A stretch of DNA of 7,337 nucleotides, from NCBI GenBank assembly GCA_016868515.1, contig VGGM01000071.1, positions 1-7,337 of the forward strand, given 5' to 3'. Positions 1-6,892 of this stretch are shown here, piece after piece (the stretch's first letter is position 1; every line of letters begins with the position of its first letter). Position numbers and translations under genes: made by a program. Origin of the DNA: Bacteroidota bacterium (GTDB lineage: Bacteria; Bacteroidota; Bacteroidia; Bacteroidales; VadinHA17). The notes beneath the pieces are model-generated. The model was not told where the DNA came from, did no database searches, and was given only the letters and a program-made list of their open reading frames with translations.

Positions 1-1585
1 CGAAAACCCGGTTTTTTTCACCTGTTTTCACCTCAAACCTGTCAACGAAAGGCTGAGGTGCCTTCTCCTGCCACTCCTTATGGTACTGTGTACCTGAGAG
101 GTAGACATACTTCCTGTCGGATGACATCAGTATTACCCTCTCGCCAGTCTCCTCAGCAGTTTTCGACATCAGCGAACCGGGATTGGCATAGAAATCTGAC
201 GATCTGTACTTGTAGATGGTGTGCTTCGTTCCCGGATCATCAAGGAATACAGCGAAGAGGTGTGACTGTCCGCTGACGGTCTCGGTCATAAAGAGAATGT
301 TGCAGTCATCTGAATAGTCAAGGCTTCCGATCTGAGTGTCATTCTCATAAATAACCTTAACATCGTTCTCGCCGTACGGGGGCAGCCACTGGTAAACCTT
401 ATCCTTACGCGGCTGGGCCTGCCTTGGCCGTGCAGCCGTATCGGCCGGAGCTGCTGTACTGTCGGCCGGGCGCCTTGCCGGGGCCGGTTCCTGCATAAGA
501 TAACTCATTCCCTTTCCGTCGGGCCTCCACCTGAGCGACCTCTTTGAGGGCTCACGGTCCTGTGAAGGACCTGCTGCATCGGGGTCAGTAGTGGGTGGTG
601 TCGGTCCGGTTGCCGGTGCCGAACCCTCACGCAGTTCGCGCTTGCTGATCTCTGAAAGCACCTTGCCTTCAATATCCCACAACTCAGCCACATTGCCAAA
701 TGAGCTGACTGGAACAATGTTCGAAAATGGTCTTACAGTAGTCGTCACTCTCAGGTAGTTGCCATCGGGGGCAAAGCTCAAACCCGAGTACATTCCGGGT
801 TTTCCCACGTTTTTGAGCTGCTTCGGGTTGTCGACTGTGATCCTGACTATCTGGCCTGTTGCGTAATACTCAAGAAGTGACTCCTCCCAGGTGTCTTCAA
901 GCAGGTGAAGAACGGTACGTAACTGGGTTTTGCCCTCATTAGAAACTCTGACCCTCAAATGGTTGTCGGTTACATACTGTTTCGGCTTCGGCCCCCTCTT
1001 CTCGGGTACCAGTACGGTGAGAATATATTTCCCGTCGCCTGACCAGTCAAATGATGTCTGCATTGTTGCCAGAACCGGTCTCGGGGTAATCTTCACCGAT
1101 TTGCCTGTTGCAACTGTTGCAACATAAATGTGCGAACCATCCCTGAAATGTGCATAGTAGGCAATCCTCTTACCATCAGGCGACCATCGGGGTGAGGATA
1201 TTCTTGCTCCTGCCGGTACCGGAATAGCGCGGGCAGTGCCGCCACCAACCGGTATCAGTTCCATACCCACCGAGCCTCCGGTAGTAAGCGAACGTGACCT
1301 GCCGGCTATGGTGTCGACCTGAACACCTCCAAGGTTCATATAGGGTGTGCCAAGTCTGTCGACGATAACCATGCCGTCTCCCTTTGTGTTGAGAAACCAC
1401 AGTCCGTCGGGACTGAGGTTAGAAAGCGAGATGTTCTCATGGCGCGGAGCGAGTACCATCTTCTTTATCGCCTCCGGTGGATCCTGATAACCCTTTTTGG
1501 AAATTACCTCCTGTGCAGGAGATGATGTCGCAATGAGGGCAACAAGAGACATCAGCAGGCTGAATTTAGTCAAATAACTTTTCAT
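1..1585 (-). CDS. S9-family serine peptidase (glutamyl-endopeptidase-like group), N-terminal 528 residues, truncated by window edge
   Basis: Translating the minus strand from the ATG at 1585 gives an uninterrupted frame to base 1, 528 codons without a stop. Residues 1-24 look like a signal peptide (basic start, hydrophobic core, likely cleavage SPA|Q). The rest reads like the beta-propeller domain of secreted S9 peptidases: a WSPDGKRIAYY blade motif at 134-144, EYYATGQ at 239-245, SFAPDGNY at 270-277, RPFS at 285-288, RWRPDGKG at 352-359 and QPFVDRFEV near the end. The EYYAT and RPFS signatures are what I associate with the glutamyl-endopeptidase-like S9 group. Family members run to roughly 800 residues, so the alpha/beta-hydrolase domain with the Ser-Asp-His triad would lie beyond base 1, and activity cannot be judged. 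Pro/Ala/Thr-rich stretches at 322-347 and 367-393 interrupt the propeller. The gene starts 46 bp after the BNR gene on the same strand, so cotranscription is likely. The leader is A/T-rich without a Shine-Dalgarno match. Confidence 0.88.
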   Translation of the reverse strand, partial: MKSYLTKFSLLMSLVALIATSSPAQEVISKKGYQDPPEAIKKMVLAPRHENISLSNLSPDGLWFLNTKGDGMVIVDRLGTPYMNLGGVQVDTIAGRSRSLTTGGSVGMELIPVGGGTARAIPVPAGARISSPRWSPDGKRIAYYAHFRDGSHIYVATVATGKSVKITPRPVLATMQTSFDWSGDGKYILTVLVPEKRGPKPKQYVTDNHLRVRVSNEGKTQLRTVLHLLEDTWEESLLEYYATGQIVRITVDNPKQLKNVGKPGMYSGLSFAPDGNYLRVTTTVRPFSNIVPVSSFGNVAELWDIEGKVLSEISKRELREGSAPATGPTPPTTDPDAAGPSQDREPSKRSLRWRPDGKGMSYLMQEPAPARRPADSTAAPADTAARPRQAQPRKDKVYQWLPPYGENDVKVIYENDTQIGSLDYSDDCNILFMTETVSGQSHLFAVFLDDPGTKHTIYKYRSSDFYANPGSLMSKTAEETGERVILMSSDRKYVYLSGTQYHKEWQEKAPQPFVDRFEVKTGEKNRVF

Positions 1586-1631
1586 AAAACAATTATTTAG
1601 TTAATATACAAACATTTATCAAACCAAAATA

Positions 1632-4280
1632 CTAATACCACATATCCTGAAGCAGTGTAAACCTTGTTTCCTCGGTTTTCCCGTCAACCGTTACTTTAAT
1701 ATTATAAACTCCCGGGCGTGCCGGTACCGATGCCACCCGTGCCTGCTGGCCCTGTTCGCCCGAAACCGGTGGCCGTATGGTATAATTCCACAGCACCCTG
1801 TTAACACCTTTTATCCCGGCACCCTCGCTTTCCCATATCACTCTTACACCGTCGAGCACCTGCACCTTCACATCGCGGGCGTCATTTTTCAGATAGTAGT
1901 AGATATGTGCTGCAACAGGTTCACTCTCGCCGTTATAATTGAGAGATGAACTGCTGTTGCTGCCGGCACTAACCCATTTAACCCGGGTCTGAACCCTGAA
2001 CAGATGGAAATCCTTCGCCAGGACAGGCCTGGTAATCTCCTCCATGTAATTTATGTCGGCGATGAAAATACTGCGCCCGTGAGTTCCGACAATAAGGTCG
2101 TTCTCGCGTGGATGGATCTTAATATCCTCAACCGGGTTATTGGGCATGTTGTTGCGCATAAGGTTCCAGTTTTCGCCAGCGTCGAAGCTTACATAAACCG
2201 CCTTGGTGGAACCGATAAAGAGCAGATTGGGATTGGCCGGGTGCTCGCGGATGACGCAAAGCGATTCATCGGCAGGGAGATTTGAAGCTATTGATTTCCA
2301 GGTCTTGCCGTAGTCGGTGGTCTTGTAAACCCATGGACGGAAATCGTCGTGACGGTAACCGGTAATGGTGACGTACGCTGTTGCTGCATCGGCATTCGAT
2401 GTCGCTACCCTGCTTACCCAATAGCCGGGGTGGCCGGGAATATTGGCCGTAACATCGTTCCAGTTTCGCCCGCCGTCGGGGGTAACCCATACCCTGCCGT
2501 CATCGGTTCCAACCCACAGCACACCCTCTTTTGCGGGAGACTCTTCCATCGTTACTATGGTGCAGTACTGGATGTTGCCGGTGCCCTGAATTTTGGCCTC
2601 ATCCTGTGTTGTCAGGTCAGCGCTTATCAGTTCCCAGGTCTCACCCTGATTACGCGAACGTACAACCTTGTTGCCGGCATGATATATTGTCTTGCTGTTA
2701 TGCGGGCTGACAACTATCGGAGCGTTCCATGCCCACCGCTCCATGTTGGGATACCTGATTGACCTGCTCTCGCCTGTCTTCTGATCGAGACGCCTGATAG
2801 GACCAAACTGCGATTCGTTGTAGAGCCAGCGGCTGTCATTCCAGTCAACCTCGTTGTACATGCCGTCGCCACCGCCCACGCTCTTCCAGTCTTCTATCCT
2901 TATTGAACCTCCGTCGCGTTTCGTTGAAGGGCCCTTTACTGAACCGTTATCCTGAAGACCGCCGTAAACATTATATGGATAGTCGAAGTCGAACCCTATC
3001 GCAACAAACTGGCCCACTGGCATGAAATCAGGATGGTACCAGTTCGCTCCTCCGTCCCAGGTTATCCCCATACCGTGGTCATGTCCCAGCAACATGTGTT
3101 TAGGGTTGGCCGGATTGATCCACATTGCATGGTTGTCGCCGCCAAACCTGAAAGGTACTCTCCATTCCTTCCCTCCATCAATGGTTTCAAACATACCAAC
3201 AGACATTACATACACATGGTTGGGATCTACAGGATTGATGCGTACCTGCTGATAATAATAGGGAGGGTTTCCTCCTATCGGCCTGTCATCGGGATTGATC
3301 TTCCTCCAGGTCTGACCCTTATTGTCGGAGCGGTACATTTCGGCACCCTTCTCGCGACCCTGCGGTGGTATTCCGTTAAGCAACTGGTTATAACGAACCT
3401 CATCGGAAACCCCATCGATATTGCAGTTTTCAATATTGGCATATACTATATTCGGGTTCGACCTCGATACTTCGATACCTATCTTGCCTATCATGCCACC
3501 GGGAAGTCCGTTGGTTAGTTTTAACCACTTGTTCCCTCCGTCGGTGGTTTTGTAAATGCCGCTGCCCGGCCCGCCGTTGTTGAATGTCCAGGGTTTGCGA
3601 ACCTTGTCATATGCACCGGCGTAAAGAATATCGGGATTGGATGGATCGATTGCAATATCGACCACCCCTATATGTTTGCCCTTGCTGGTTACCTCAAGTA
3701 CTCTCCTCCACGATTTTCCTCCATCGGTGGTTTTATAAACACCCCTTTCCTCATTCTCGGAATAGAGGGGGCCCAGTGAGGCAACCCATACTATGTCGGG
3801 GTTTCTGGGGTGGAGAATAATCCTGCCAATGTGCTGGCTGTTCTTCAGGCCCATGTTCTTCCAGGTTTTCCCCCCGTCGACCGATTTGTATATACCGTCG
3901 CCATAATAAGATGTACGGCTGTTATTGGCCTCACCCGTACCAACCCATACGACATCGGGATTGTTCTGGTCAATTGCCACGTCGCCTATGCATATTACAG
4001 TCTGGTTATCAAACACAGGTTCAAATGTCAGTCCGTTGTTTACCGTCTTCCACAATCCTCCGGTGGCCATGGCGGCATAAAAAACCGACGGGTTTTTCTC
4101 ATACACGGCAAAATCGACAAAACGTCCGCCGTGCCGTGTTGATCCTATGGAACGGTAGCGTGCCGCCCCGAGGATTTCACTACCCACTGTCTGGGCTGAA
4201 ATGTTGCTTGGCAGCAGCAAGGCTGCAAGAAGGGCCGGGATGAAGATTATCCACCCGCGCAATCTCCGGTTTTCTTTCAT
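1632..4280 (-). CDS. Secreted BNR/Asp-box beta-propeller protein (VPS10/sortilin-like 'glycosyl hydrolase' family)
   Basis: This is an 882-residue exported protein. Residues 1-29 form a signal peptide (RRLR, then a hydrophobic core, cleavage ISA|Q). The body carries at least ten Asp-box motifs of the S-x-D-x-G-x-x-W type, at about 133, 184, 245, 318, 366, 407, 542, 600, 654 and 698, plus a degenerate one at 79. Such spacing is typical of the multi-bladed propellers in sialidase-like and sortilin/VPS10 proteins. GTHGRSIFI at 732-740 marks the end of the propeller. A small beta-sandwich-like tail (about 785-875) ends in VYNIKVTVDGKTEETRF. Many relatives are annotated as glycosyl hydrolases, but I see no identifiable catalytic set, so a binding or scaffold role is equally possible. 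Protein-protein or peptide binding is an inference from sortilin-like relatives. There is no recognisable T9SS C-terminal sorting domain. The gene precedes the S9 peptidase gene in a probable operon. The start at 4280 is chosen because it gives a complete signal peptide. Confidence 0.9.
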   Translation of the reverse strand: MKENRRLRGWIIFIPALLAALLLPSNISAQTVGSEILGAARYRSIGSTRHGGRFVDFAVYEKNPSVFYAAMATGGLWKTVNNGLTFEPVFDNQTVICIGDVAIDQNNPDVVWVGTGEANNSRTSYYGDGIYKSVDGGKTWKNMGLKNSQHIGRIILHPRNPDIVWVASLGPLYSENEERGVYKTTDGGKSWRRVLEVTSKGKHIGVVDIAIDPSNPDILYAGAYDKVRKPWTFNNGGPGSGIYKTTDGGNKWLKLTNGLPGGMIGKIGIEVSRSNPNIVYANIENCNIDGVSDEVRYNQLLNGIPPQGREKGAEMYRSDNKGQTWRKINPDDRPIGGNPPYYYQQVRINPVDPNHVYVMSVGMFETIDGGKEWRVPFRFGGDNHAMWINPANPKHMLLGHDHGMGITWDGGANWYHPDFMPVGQFVAIGFDFDYPYNVYGGLQDNGSVKGPSTKRDGGSIRIEDWKSVGGGDGMYNEVDWNDSRWLYNESQFGPIRRLDQKTGESRSIRYPNMERWAWNAPIVVSPHNSKTIYHAGNKVVRSRNQGETWELISADLTTQDEAKIQGTGNIQYCTIVTMEESPAKEGVLWVGTDDGRVWVTPDGGRNWNDVTANIPGHPGYWVSRVATSNADAATAYVTITGYRHDDFRPWVYKTTDYGKTWKSIASNLPADESLCVIREHPANPNLLFIGSTKAVYVSFDAGENWNLMRNNMPNNPVEDIKIHPRENDLIVGTHGRSIFIADINYMEEITRPVLAKDFHLFRVQTRVKWVSAGSNSSSSLNYNGESEPVAAHIYYYLKNDARDVKVQVLDGVRVIWESEGAGIKGVNRVLWNYTIRPPVSGEQGQQARVASVPARPGVYNIKVTVDGKTEETRFTLLQDMWY

Positions 4281-4462
4281 AGTTCAGGCTGGTTTGGTTT
4301 TAACACCGAACAATTTATGAAGTTTTTCTCTTGCCGGAATAGCTGTAACACCGCCACTATCAACATTTAACAACTCTTAACGTTTCATCAGCTGATATTG
4401 TCATCATGTCTGCCGGTGTCCTGTATTTAAGCTTTCACTATTTTTGACAAAAAGTTATCTGT
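4281..4462. promoter_or_regulatory. Divergent intergenic region between the BNR gene and the transglutaminase-like gene
   Basis: This 182 bp A/T-rich spacer separates two divergently read genes, so it should carry the promoters of both. On the plus side one exact TAnnTTTG box is visible (listed separately). On the minus side I find no exact match, only a weak TAAATTG at 4312-4318 about 30 bp before the BNR start. No Shine-Dalgarno sequence stands next to either start. No long inverted repeat or operator-like dyad is evident. Confidence 0.5.
4439..4446 (+). promoter_or_regulatory. Candidate Bacteroidota -7 box (TATTTTTG) upstream of the transglutaminase-like gene
   Basis: TATTTTTG fits the TAnnTTTG consensus of the Bacteroidota primary sigma factor exactly and lies 16 bp before the ATG at 4463. 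That would leave a very short 5' leader of about 10 nt. No TTG-type -33 element sits at the expected 17-23 bp distance upstream. In A/T-rich DNA a chance match is quite possible. Confidence 0.35.
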
Positions 4463-5092
4463 ATGAACCGCCCAACTGTTTCGTGGACAGCTGATGAGGA
4501 AAAAGCTCTTGGTAAGATGAACGACCCCTGGCTTGTTCAGGAGTTCCTCGACTCTATCGATTACAACCCATCGTATGAGTGCCGGTCGCCCAGGCATGTG
4601 CTCAGGAAGCGGTCGGCCCACTGCTTCGAAGGAGCACTCTTTGCTGCCGCGGCTTTGCAGTTCCATGGCCACAAACCACTTCTTGTCGACATGAGGGCTT
4701 GGAATGACGACGATCATGTAATTGCCGTTTTCAGGTCGGGAAGATTCTGGGGGGCAGTCGCCAAATCGAACTTCACCACACTTCGGTATCGTGAGCCTGT
4801 TTACCGGTCAGTGCGTGAACTGGTAATGACCTACTTCGATTTCTATTTCAATCTTAACGGAGACAAATCGTTGCGGGAATTTTCGGTTCCGCTTAACCTC
4901 GAAGCTTACGACCACAGAAACTGGCAGACTACAGATGAAGACCTTGAGTATATAGGCGATAAACTGAACACAATACGCCACTATAGGGTGGCACCGCCTT
5001 CGTCGGTTGCAGCGCTGAAGAGGGCAAGCGACATAATGATGAAGGCCGGAATGCTCGGATCAAAGGAAGAAGGGTTGTTCAAACCGGTGTAA
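4463..5092 (+). CDS. Transglutaminase-like (Cys-His) fold protein, uncharacterised
   Basis: This 209-residue protein has no signal peptide or membrane segment, so it is probably cytoplasmic. The centre has the arrangement expected of a transglutaminase-like or papain-like fold. C54 sits in AHCFEGALFAAAAL at the start of a helix, followed by a strand (HKPLLVDMRAW, 70-80) and H85 in DDDHVIAVF. N103 in the AKSNF strand, or a nearby acidic residue, could complete the site. After that comes LRYREPVYRSVRELVMTYF (106-124), which looks like a conserved block of this bacterial group. I recognise the pattern as one found in conserved hypothetical proteins annotated 'transglutaminase-like', with no established substrate. 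It could be a peptidase, an amidase or a non-catalytic relative. The gene stands alone: divergent from the BNR gene and 199 bp from the carboxylase gene on the same strand. The start at 4463 is the first in-frame ATG and follows a TAnnTTTG box. Its 3' end overlaps a possible minus-strand reading frame. Confidence 0.8.
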   Translation: MNRPTVSWTADEEKALGKMNDPWLVQEFLDSIDYNPSYECRSPRHVLRKRSAHCFEGALFAAAALQFHGHKPLLVDMRAWNDDDHVIAVFRSGRFWGAVAKSNFTTLRYREPVYRSVRELVMTYFDFYFNLNGDKSLREFSVPLNLEAYDHRNWQTTDEDLEYIGDKLNTIRHYRVAPPSSVAALKRASDIMMKAGMLGSKEEGLFKPV

Positions 5093-5262
5093 TAAGTCAG
5101 CGTTCGAAAAATGTCTCTTTGCCAGGCAAACATATTCAGCCATTTATACAGTAATGCATCCTGACGGTCGAAAAAATCATATTTACTGTCAAACATTTTT
5201 TTATCTTTGGCACTGGCCTGAAAGCCGGCAAAGACTATGCCGGCAAGAGTAAGAACGGGCAT
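4981..5262 (-). CDS. Possible small hypothetical protein with hydrophobic N-terminus, or gene remnant
   Basis: This minus-strand frame of 93 codons begins in the spacer before the carboxylase gene and runs 112 bp into the 3' end of the transglutaminase-like gene. The first 60 residues look protein-like. There is a hydrophobic, signal- or anchor-like start (MPVLTLAGIVFAGFQASA), then a charged and aromatic-rich stretch with KYDFFDRQDALLYKWLNMFAWQRDIFRTL. Its codons there resemble those of neighbouring genes (GCC GGC, GAC, CTG, CGT). The last 35 or so residues lie antisense to the neighbouring coding region and may be meaningless. I recognise no family. It may be a genuine small membrane-anchored protein, a 5' fragment of a decayed longer gene, or chance. 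Against it: the candidate promoter of the carboxylase gene lies inside it and it overlaps a better-supported gene. A near-match to TAnnTTTG (TAATTTTA, reverse strand of 5272-5279) lies just upstream of its start. Confidence 0.33.
   Translation of the reverse strand: MPVLTLAGIVFAGFQASAKDKKMFDSKYDFFDRQDALLYKWLNMFAWQRDIFRTLTYYTGLNNPSSFDPSIPAFIIMSLALFSAATDEGGATL
5202..5209 (+). promoter_or_regulatory. Candidate Bacteroidota -7 box (TATCTTTG) for the carboxylase operon
   Basis: TATCTTTG matches TAnnTTTG exactly. A TTTA at 5182-5185, 16 bp upstream, is a weak stand-in for the TTG-type -33 element. Transcription from here would give a 5' leader of about 75 nt before the ATG at 5292, containing the GCCGGC inverted repeat. 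Its position in the gap directly ahead of the carboxyltransferase gene supports the call. Confidence 0.45.
5224..5244 (+). repeat. GCCGGC-N9-GCCGGC inverted repeat in the presumed leader of the carboxylase gene
   Basis: Two copies of the self-complementary hexamer GCCGGC, at 5224-5229 and 5239-5244, could pair as a 6 bp G/C stem with a 9 nt loop (AAAGACTAT). No T-run follows, so it is not a standard intrinsic terminator. It could be an RNA hairpin in the leader or a protein-binding dyad. On the other strand the same repeat encodes two Ala-Gly pairs of the possible small protein, which is an equally simple explanation. Confidence 0.35.
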
Positions 5263-5291
5263 ATGAGGTTATAAAATTATTCAGTGAAAAC

Positions 5292-6848
5292 ATGGATGTA
5301 AACGGTAAAGCATTCAGGGCTTTTCGTGACAGGGAAGAGGCGCTAAGGAGGCAGTATGACGCCGCCAGGGCAGCGAAACAACACTCAAAGGGTAAACTTA
5401 CGGCATGGGAAAGAATTGATCTTCTGTTCGACACGGGCACATTTGAGGAGATTGATGCCTACAATACACCCGCCGCAATAGAGGTTGAGTTCGGTAAGGT
5501 TGAGAAATCCTATGGTGACGGAGTGATTGTGGGTCACGGCAAGATAAGCGGAAGGCTTATCTTTGTCTATGCACAGGACTTCACCGTAATGGGCGGATCG
5601 CTTGGCATTGTTCATGCCAGGAAGATAGCCAAGATACAGGAGATGGCCCTTAAAATGGGAGCACCTGTGATTGGGATCATGGATTCGGGAGGGGCCCGCA
5701 TCCAGGAAGGGATTGCGAGCCTGAGCGGGTATGCAACCATATTCCACAATATAATTCACTCGTCGGGTATAATTCCTCAGATATCTGTAATAATGGGCCC
5801 GGCTGCCGGCGGGGCAGTCTACTCTCCTGCCCTCACCGACTTCGTATTTATGACAAGCCACACGAGCTATATGTTCGTAACCGGACCAAATGTTGTGAAA
5901 GAGGTTCTTAATGAAGATGTTACATCGGAGGAGCTGGGCGGTGCCGAAGTTCATGCCCGGAAAAGCGGTGTGGCTCACATGATTTACGATGACGAGGAAA
6001 ATACGATCCTTGCCCTGAAGAAGTTTCTGTCATACCTGCCTTCTAACAATCTTGAGAACCCACCGGTATTTCCCGATGATGAACTGGTATCTGACGTGAA
6101 CCCGAAACTTCGTGATATTGTACCTGACGACCCCAATAAGGCTTACGATGTAAAGGATGTAATAAACAATATTGTCGACAACGCAAGCTTCTTTGAGACA
6201 TCGGAACTATTTGCCGGCAGTATTGTAACCGGATTTGCCCGGCTGAAAGGCAAAACAATTGGTGTAGTAGCCAACCAGCCAAAGGTGCTGGCAGGGGTTC
6301 TTGACATAGACTCATCGACCAAAGGGGCCCGTTTTATAAGGTTCTGCGATGCATTCAATATACCGCTGCTGACACTCGAGGATGTACCTGGCTTCCTGCC
6401 GGGCATCAACCAGGAGCATATGGGAATTATCAGGCATGGCGCAAAGATGCTATATGCGTACGCTGAAGCCACTGTTCCGAAAATAACAGTGATTTTGAGG
6501 AAAGCATATGGAGGAGCCTATATTGTCATGAACAGCAAAAACCTTGGCGGCGACTTCAATTTTGCATGGCCCACAGCCGAAATTGCTGTTATGGGTCCCG
6601 ACGGGGCTGTGGCAATTCTGTACCGCCGCGAGCTGGCAGCAGCAGCCAATCCAGCTGAAATGAGAAAGGAACTGGTTAAGCGGTATCGCGAGAAGGTTGC
6701 AAACCCATTCATTGCTGATGAACAGGGATATGTTGATGAGGTAATTGATCCGGCCGTAACACGGCAGAAGGTAATCTCAGCATTTGAGGCACTAAGCAAC
6801 AAGTGGGTGAAGGCTCCCGAGCGGAAGCATGGCAATATGCCATTATAA
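5292..6848 (+). CDS. pccB: Acyl-CoA carboxylase, carboxyltransferase subunit (propionyl-CoA carboxylase beta / methylmalonyl-CoA decarboxylase alpha type)
   Basis: This 518-residue protein is full length for the family (about 510-530). It transfers a carboxyl group between carboxybiotin and an acyl-CoA, most likely propionyl-CoA to (S)-methylmalonyl-CoA, in the cytoplasm. It has two crotonase-like halves. The N-terminal half holds the GGA oxyanion loop in DSGGARIQEGI (131-141) and GPAAGGAVYSPALTDF (169-184). The C-terminal half holds LEDVPGFLPG (362-371), RKAYGGAYIVM (403-413) with the second oxyanion glycines, and AWPTAEIAVMGPDGAV (425-440). I411 takes the place where propionyl-CoA-specific actinobacterial enzymes have Asp, so acyl specificity is uncertain. 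Membrane-bound methylmalonyl-CoA decarboxylases share this subunit type, but the biotin carboxylase gene 108 bp downstream favours an ATP-dependent carboxylase. A biotin carrier subunit is expected further downstream. The start at 5292 is the first ATG in frame and gives the usual N-terminus. There is no Shine-Dalgarno match. Confidence 0.95.
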   Translation: MDVNGKAFRAFRDREEALRRQYDAARAAKQHSKGKLTAWERIDLLFDTGTFEEIDAYNTPAAIEVEFGKVEKSYGDGVIVGHGKISGRLIFVYAQDFTVMGGSLGIVHARKIAKIQEMALKMGAPVIGIMDSGGARIQEGIASLSGYATIFHNIIHSSGIIPQISVIMGPAAGGAVYSPALTDFVFMTSHTSYMFVTGPNVVKEVLNEDVTSEELGGAEVHARKSGVAHMIYDDEENTILALKKFLSYLPSNNLENPPVFPDDELVSDVNPKLRDIVPDDPNKAYDVKDVINNIVDNASFFETSELFAGSIVTGFARLKGKTIGVVANQPKVLAGVLDIDSSTKGARFIRFCDAFNIPLLTLEDVPGFLPGINQEHMGIIRHGAKMLYAYAEATVPKITVILRKAYGGAYIVMNSKNLGGDFNFAWPTAEIAVMGPDGAVAILYRRELAAAANPAEMRKELVKRYREKVANPFIADEQGYVDEVIDPAVTRQKVISAFEALSNKWVKAPERKHGNMPL

Positions 6849-6850
6849 TG

Positions 6851-6891
6851 GTACAGGCAGAGCGAAGCGGAGTCCCGCACCGAAGGTCGGG
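6851..6891 (+). repeat. Double mini-hairpin element with CGAAG tips in the pccB-accC gap
   Basis: Two foldable units lie side by side. The first is GCGAAGC at 6862-6868, a heptamer known from oligonucleotide studies as an unusually stable mini-hairpin (GC stem, GAA loop). The second, at 6874-6891, pairs CCCGCACC with GGTCGGG across a GAA loop, with one bulged C; T6873 and A6892 can extend it. Both tips read CGAAG. The block begins with a lone GTACAGG (6851-6857), the same heptamer as in the following array. No T-run follows, so it is not a classical terminator. It may be a dispersed intergenic palindrome or an RNA processing or attenuation element within the operon. Confidence 0.55.
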
Positions 6892-6892
6892 A

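Noticed and set aside
1586..1631. Independent promoter for the S9 peptidase in the 46 bp spacer
   Set aside because: The spacer is A/T-rich and contains TTTG and TAA fragments, but no TAnnTTTG with correct spacing; cotranscription is the simpler reading.
3033..3518. A 161-codon plus-strand frame inside the BNR protein gene
   Set aside because: It is the reverse of a repeat-rich, well-supported coding sequence; there is no domain-like pattern and no start context.
3536..3745. Near-identical DNA stretches around 3537-3555 and 3720-3738 (TCCGTCGGTGGTTTTGTAAA and a close variant)
   Set aside because: They encode successive Asp-box motifs (YKTTDGG); the similarity follows from the protein repeat, not from a mobile or regulatory element.
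4312..4318. Minus-strand promoter box TAAATTG for the BNR gene
   Set aside because: It misses the TAnnTTTG consensus at more than one base and has no partner element; the promoter of that gene stays unassigned.
5264..5270. TGAGGTT as a Shine-Dalgarno site for pccB
   Set aside because: It lies more than 20 bp before the ATG at 5292, too far to position that start.
5385..5978. A 197-codon open frame antisense to the carboxyltransferase gene
   Set aside because: It lies wholly inside a gene with full family support; its protein is rich in Cys, Tyr, His and Arg in no recognisable pattern and is an antisense shadow.
6874..6891. Intrinsic terminator after pccB
   Set aside because: The hairpin is present but no T-run follows on either strand, and the next gene belongs to the same pathway.
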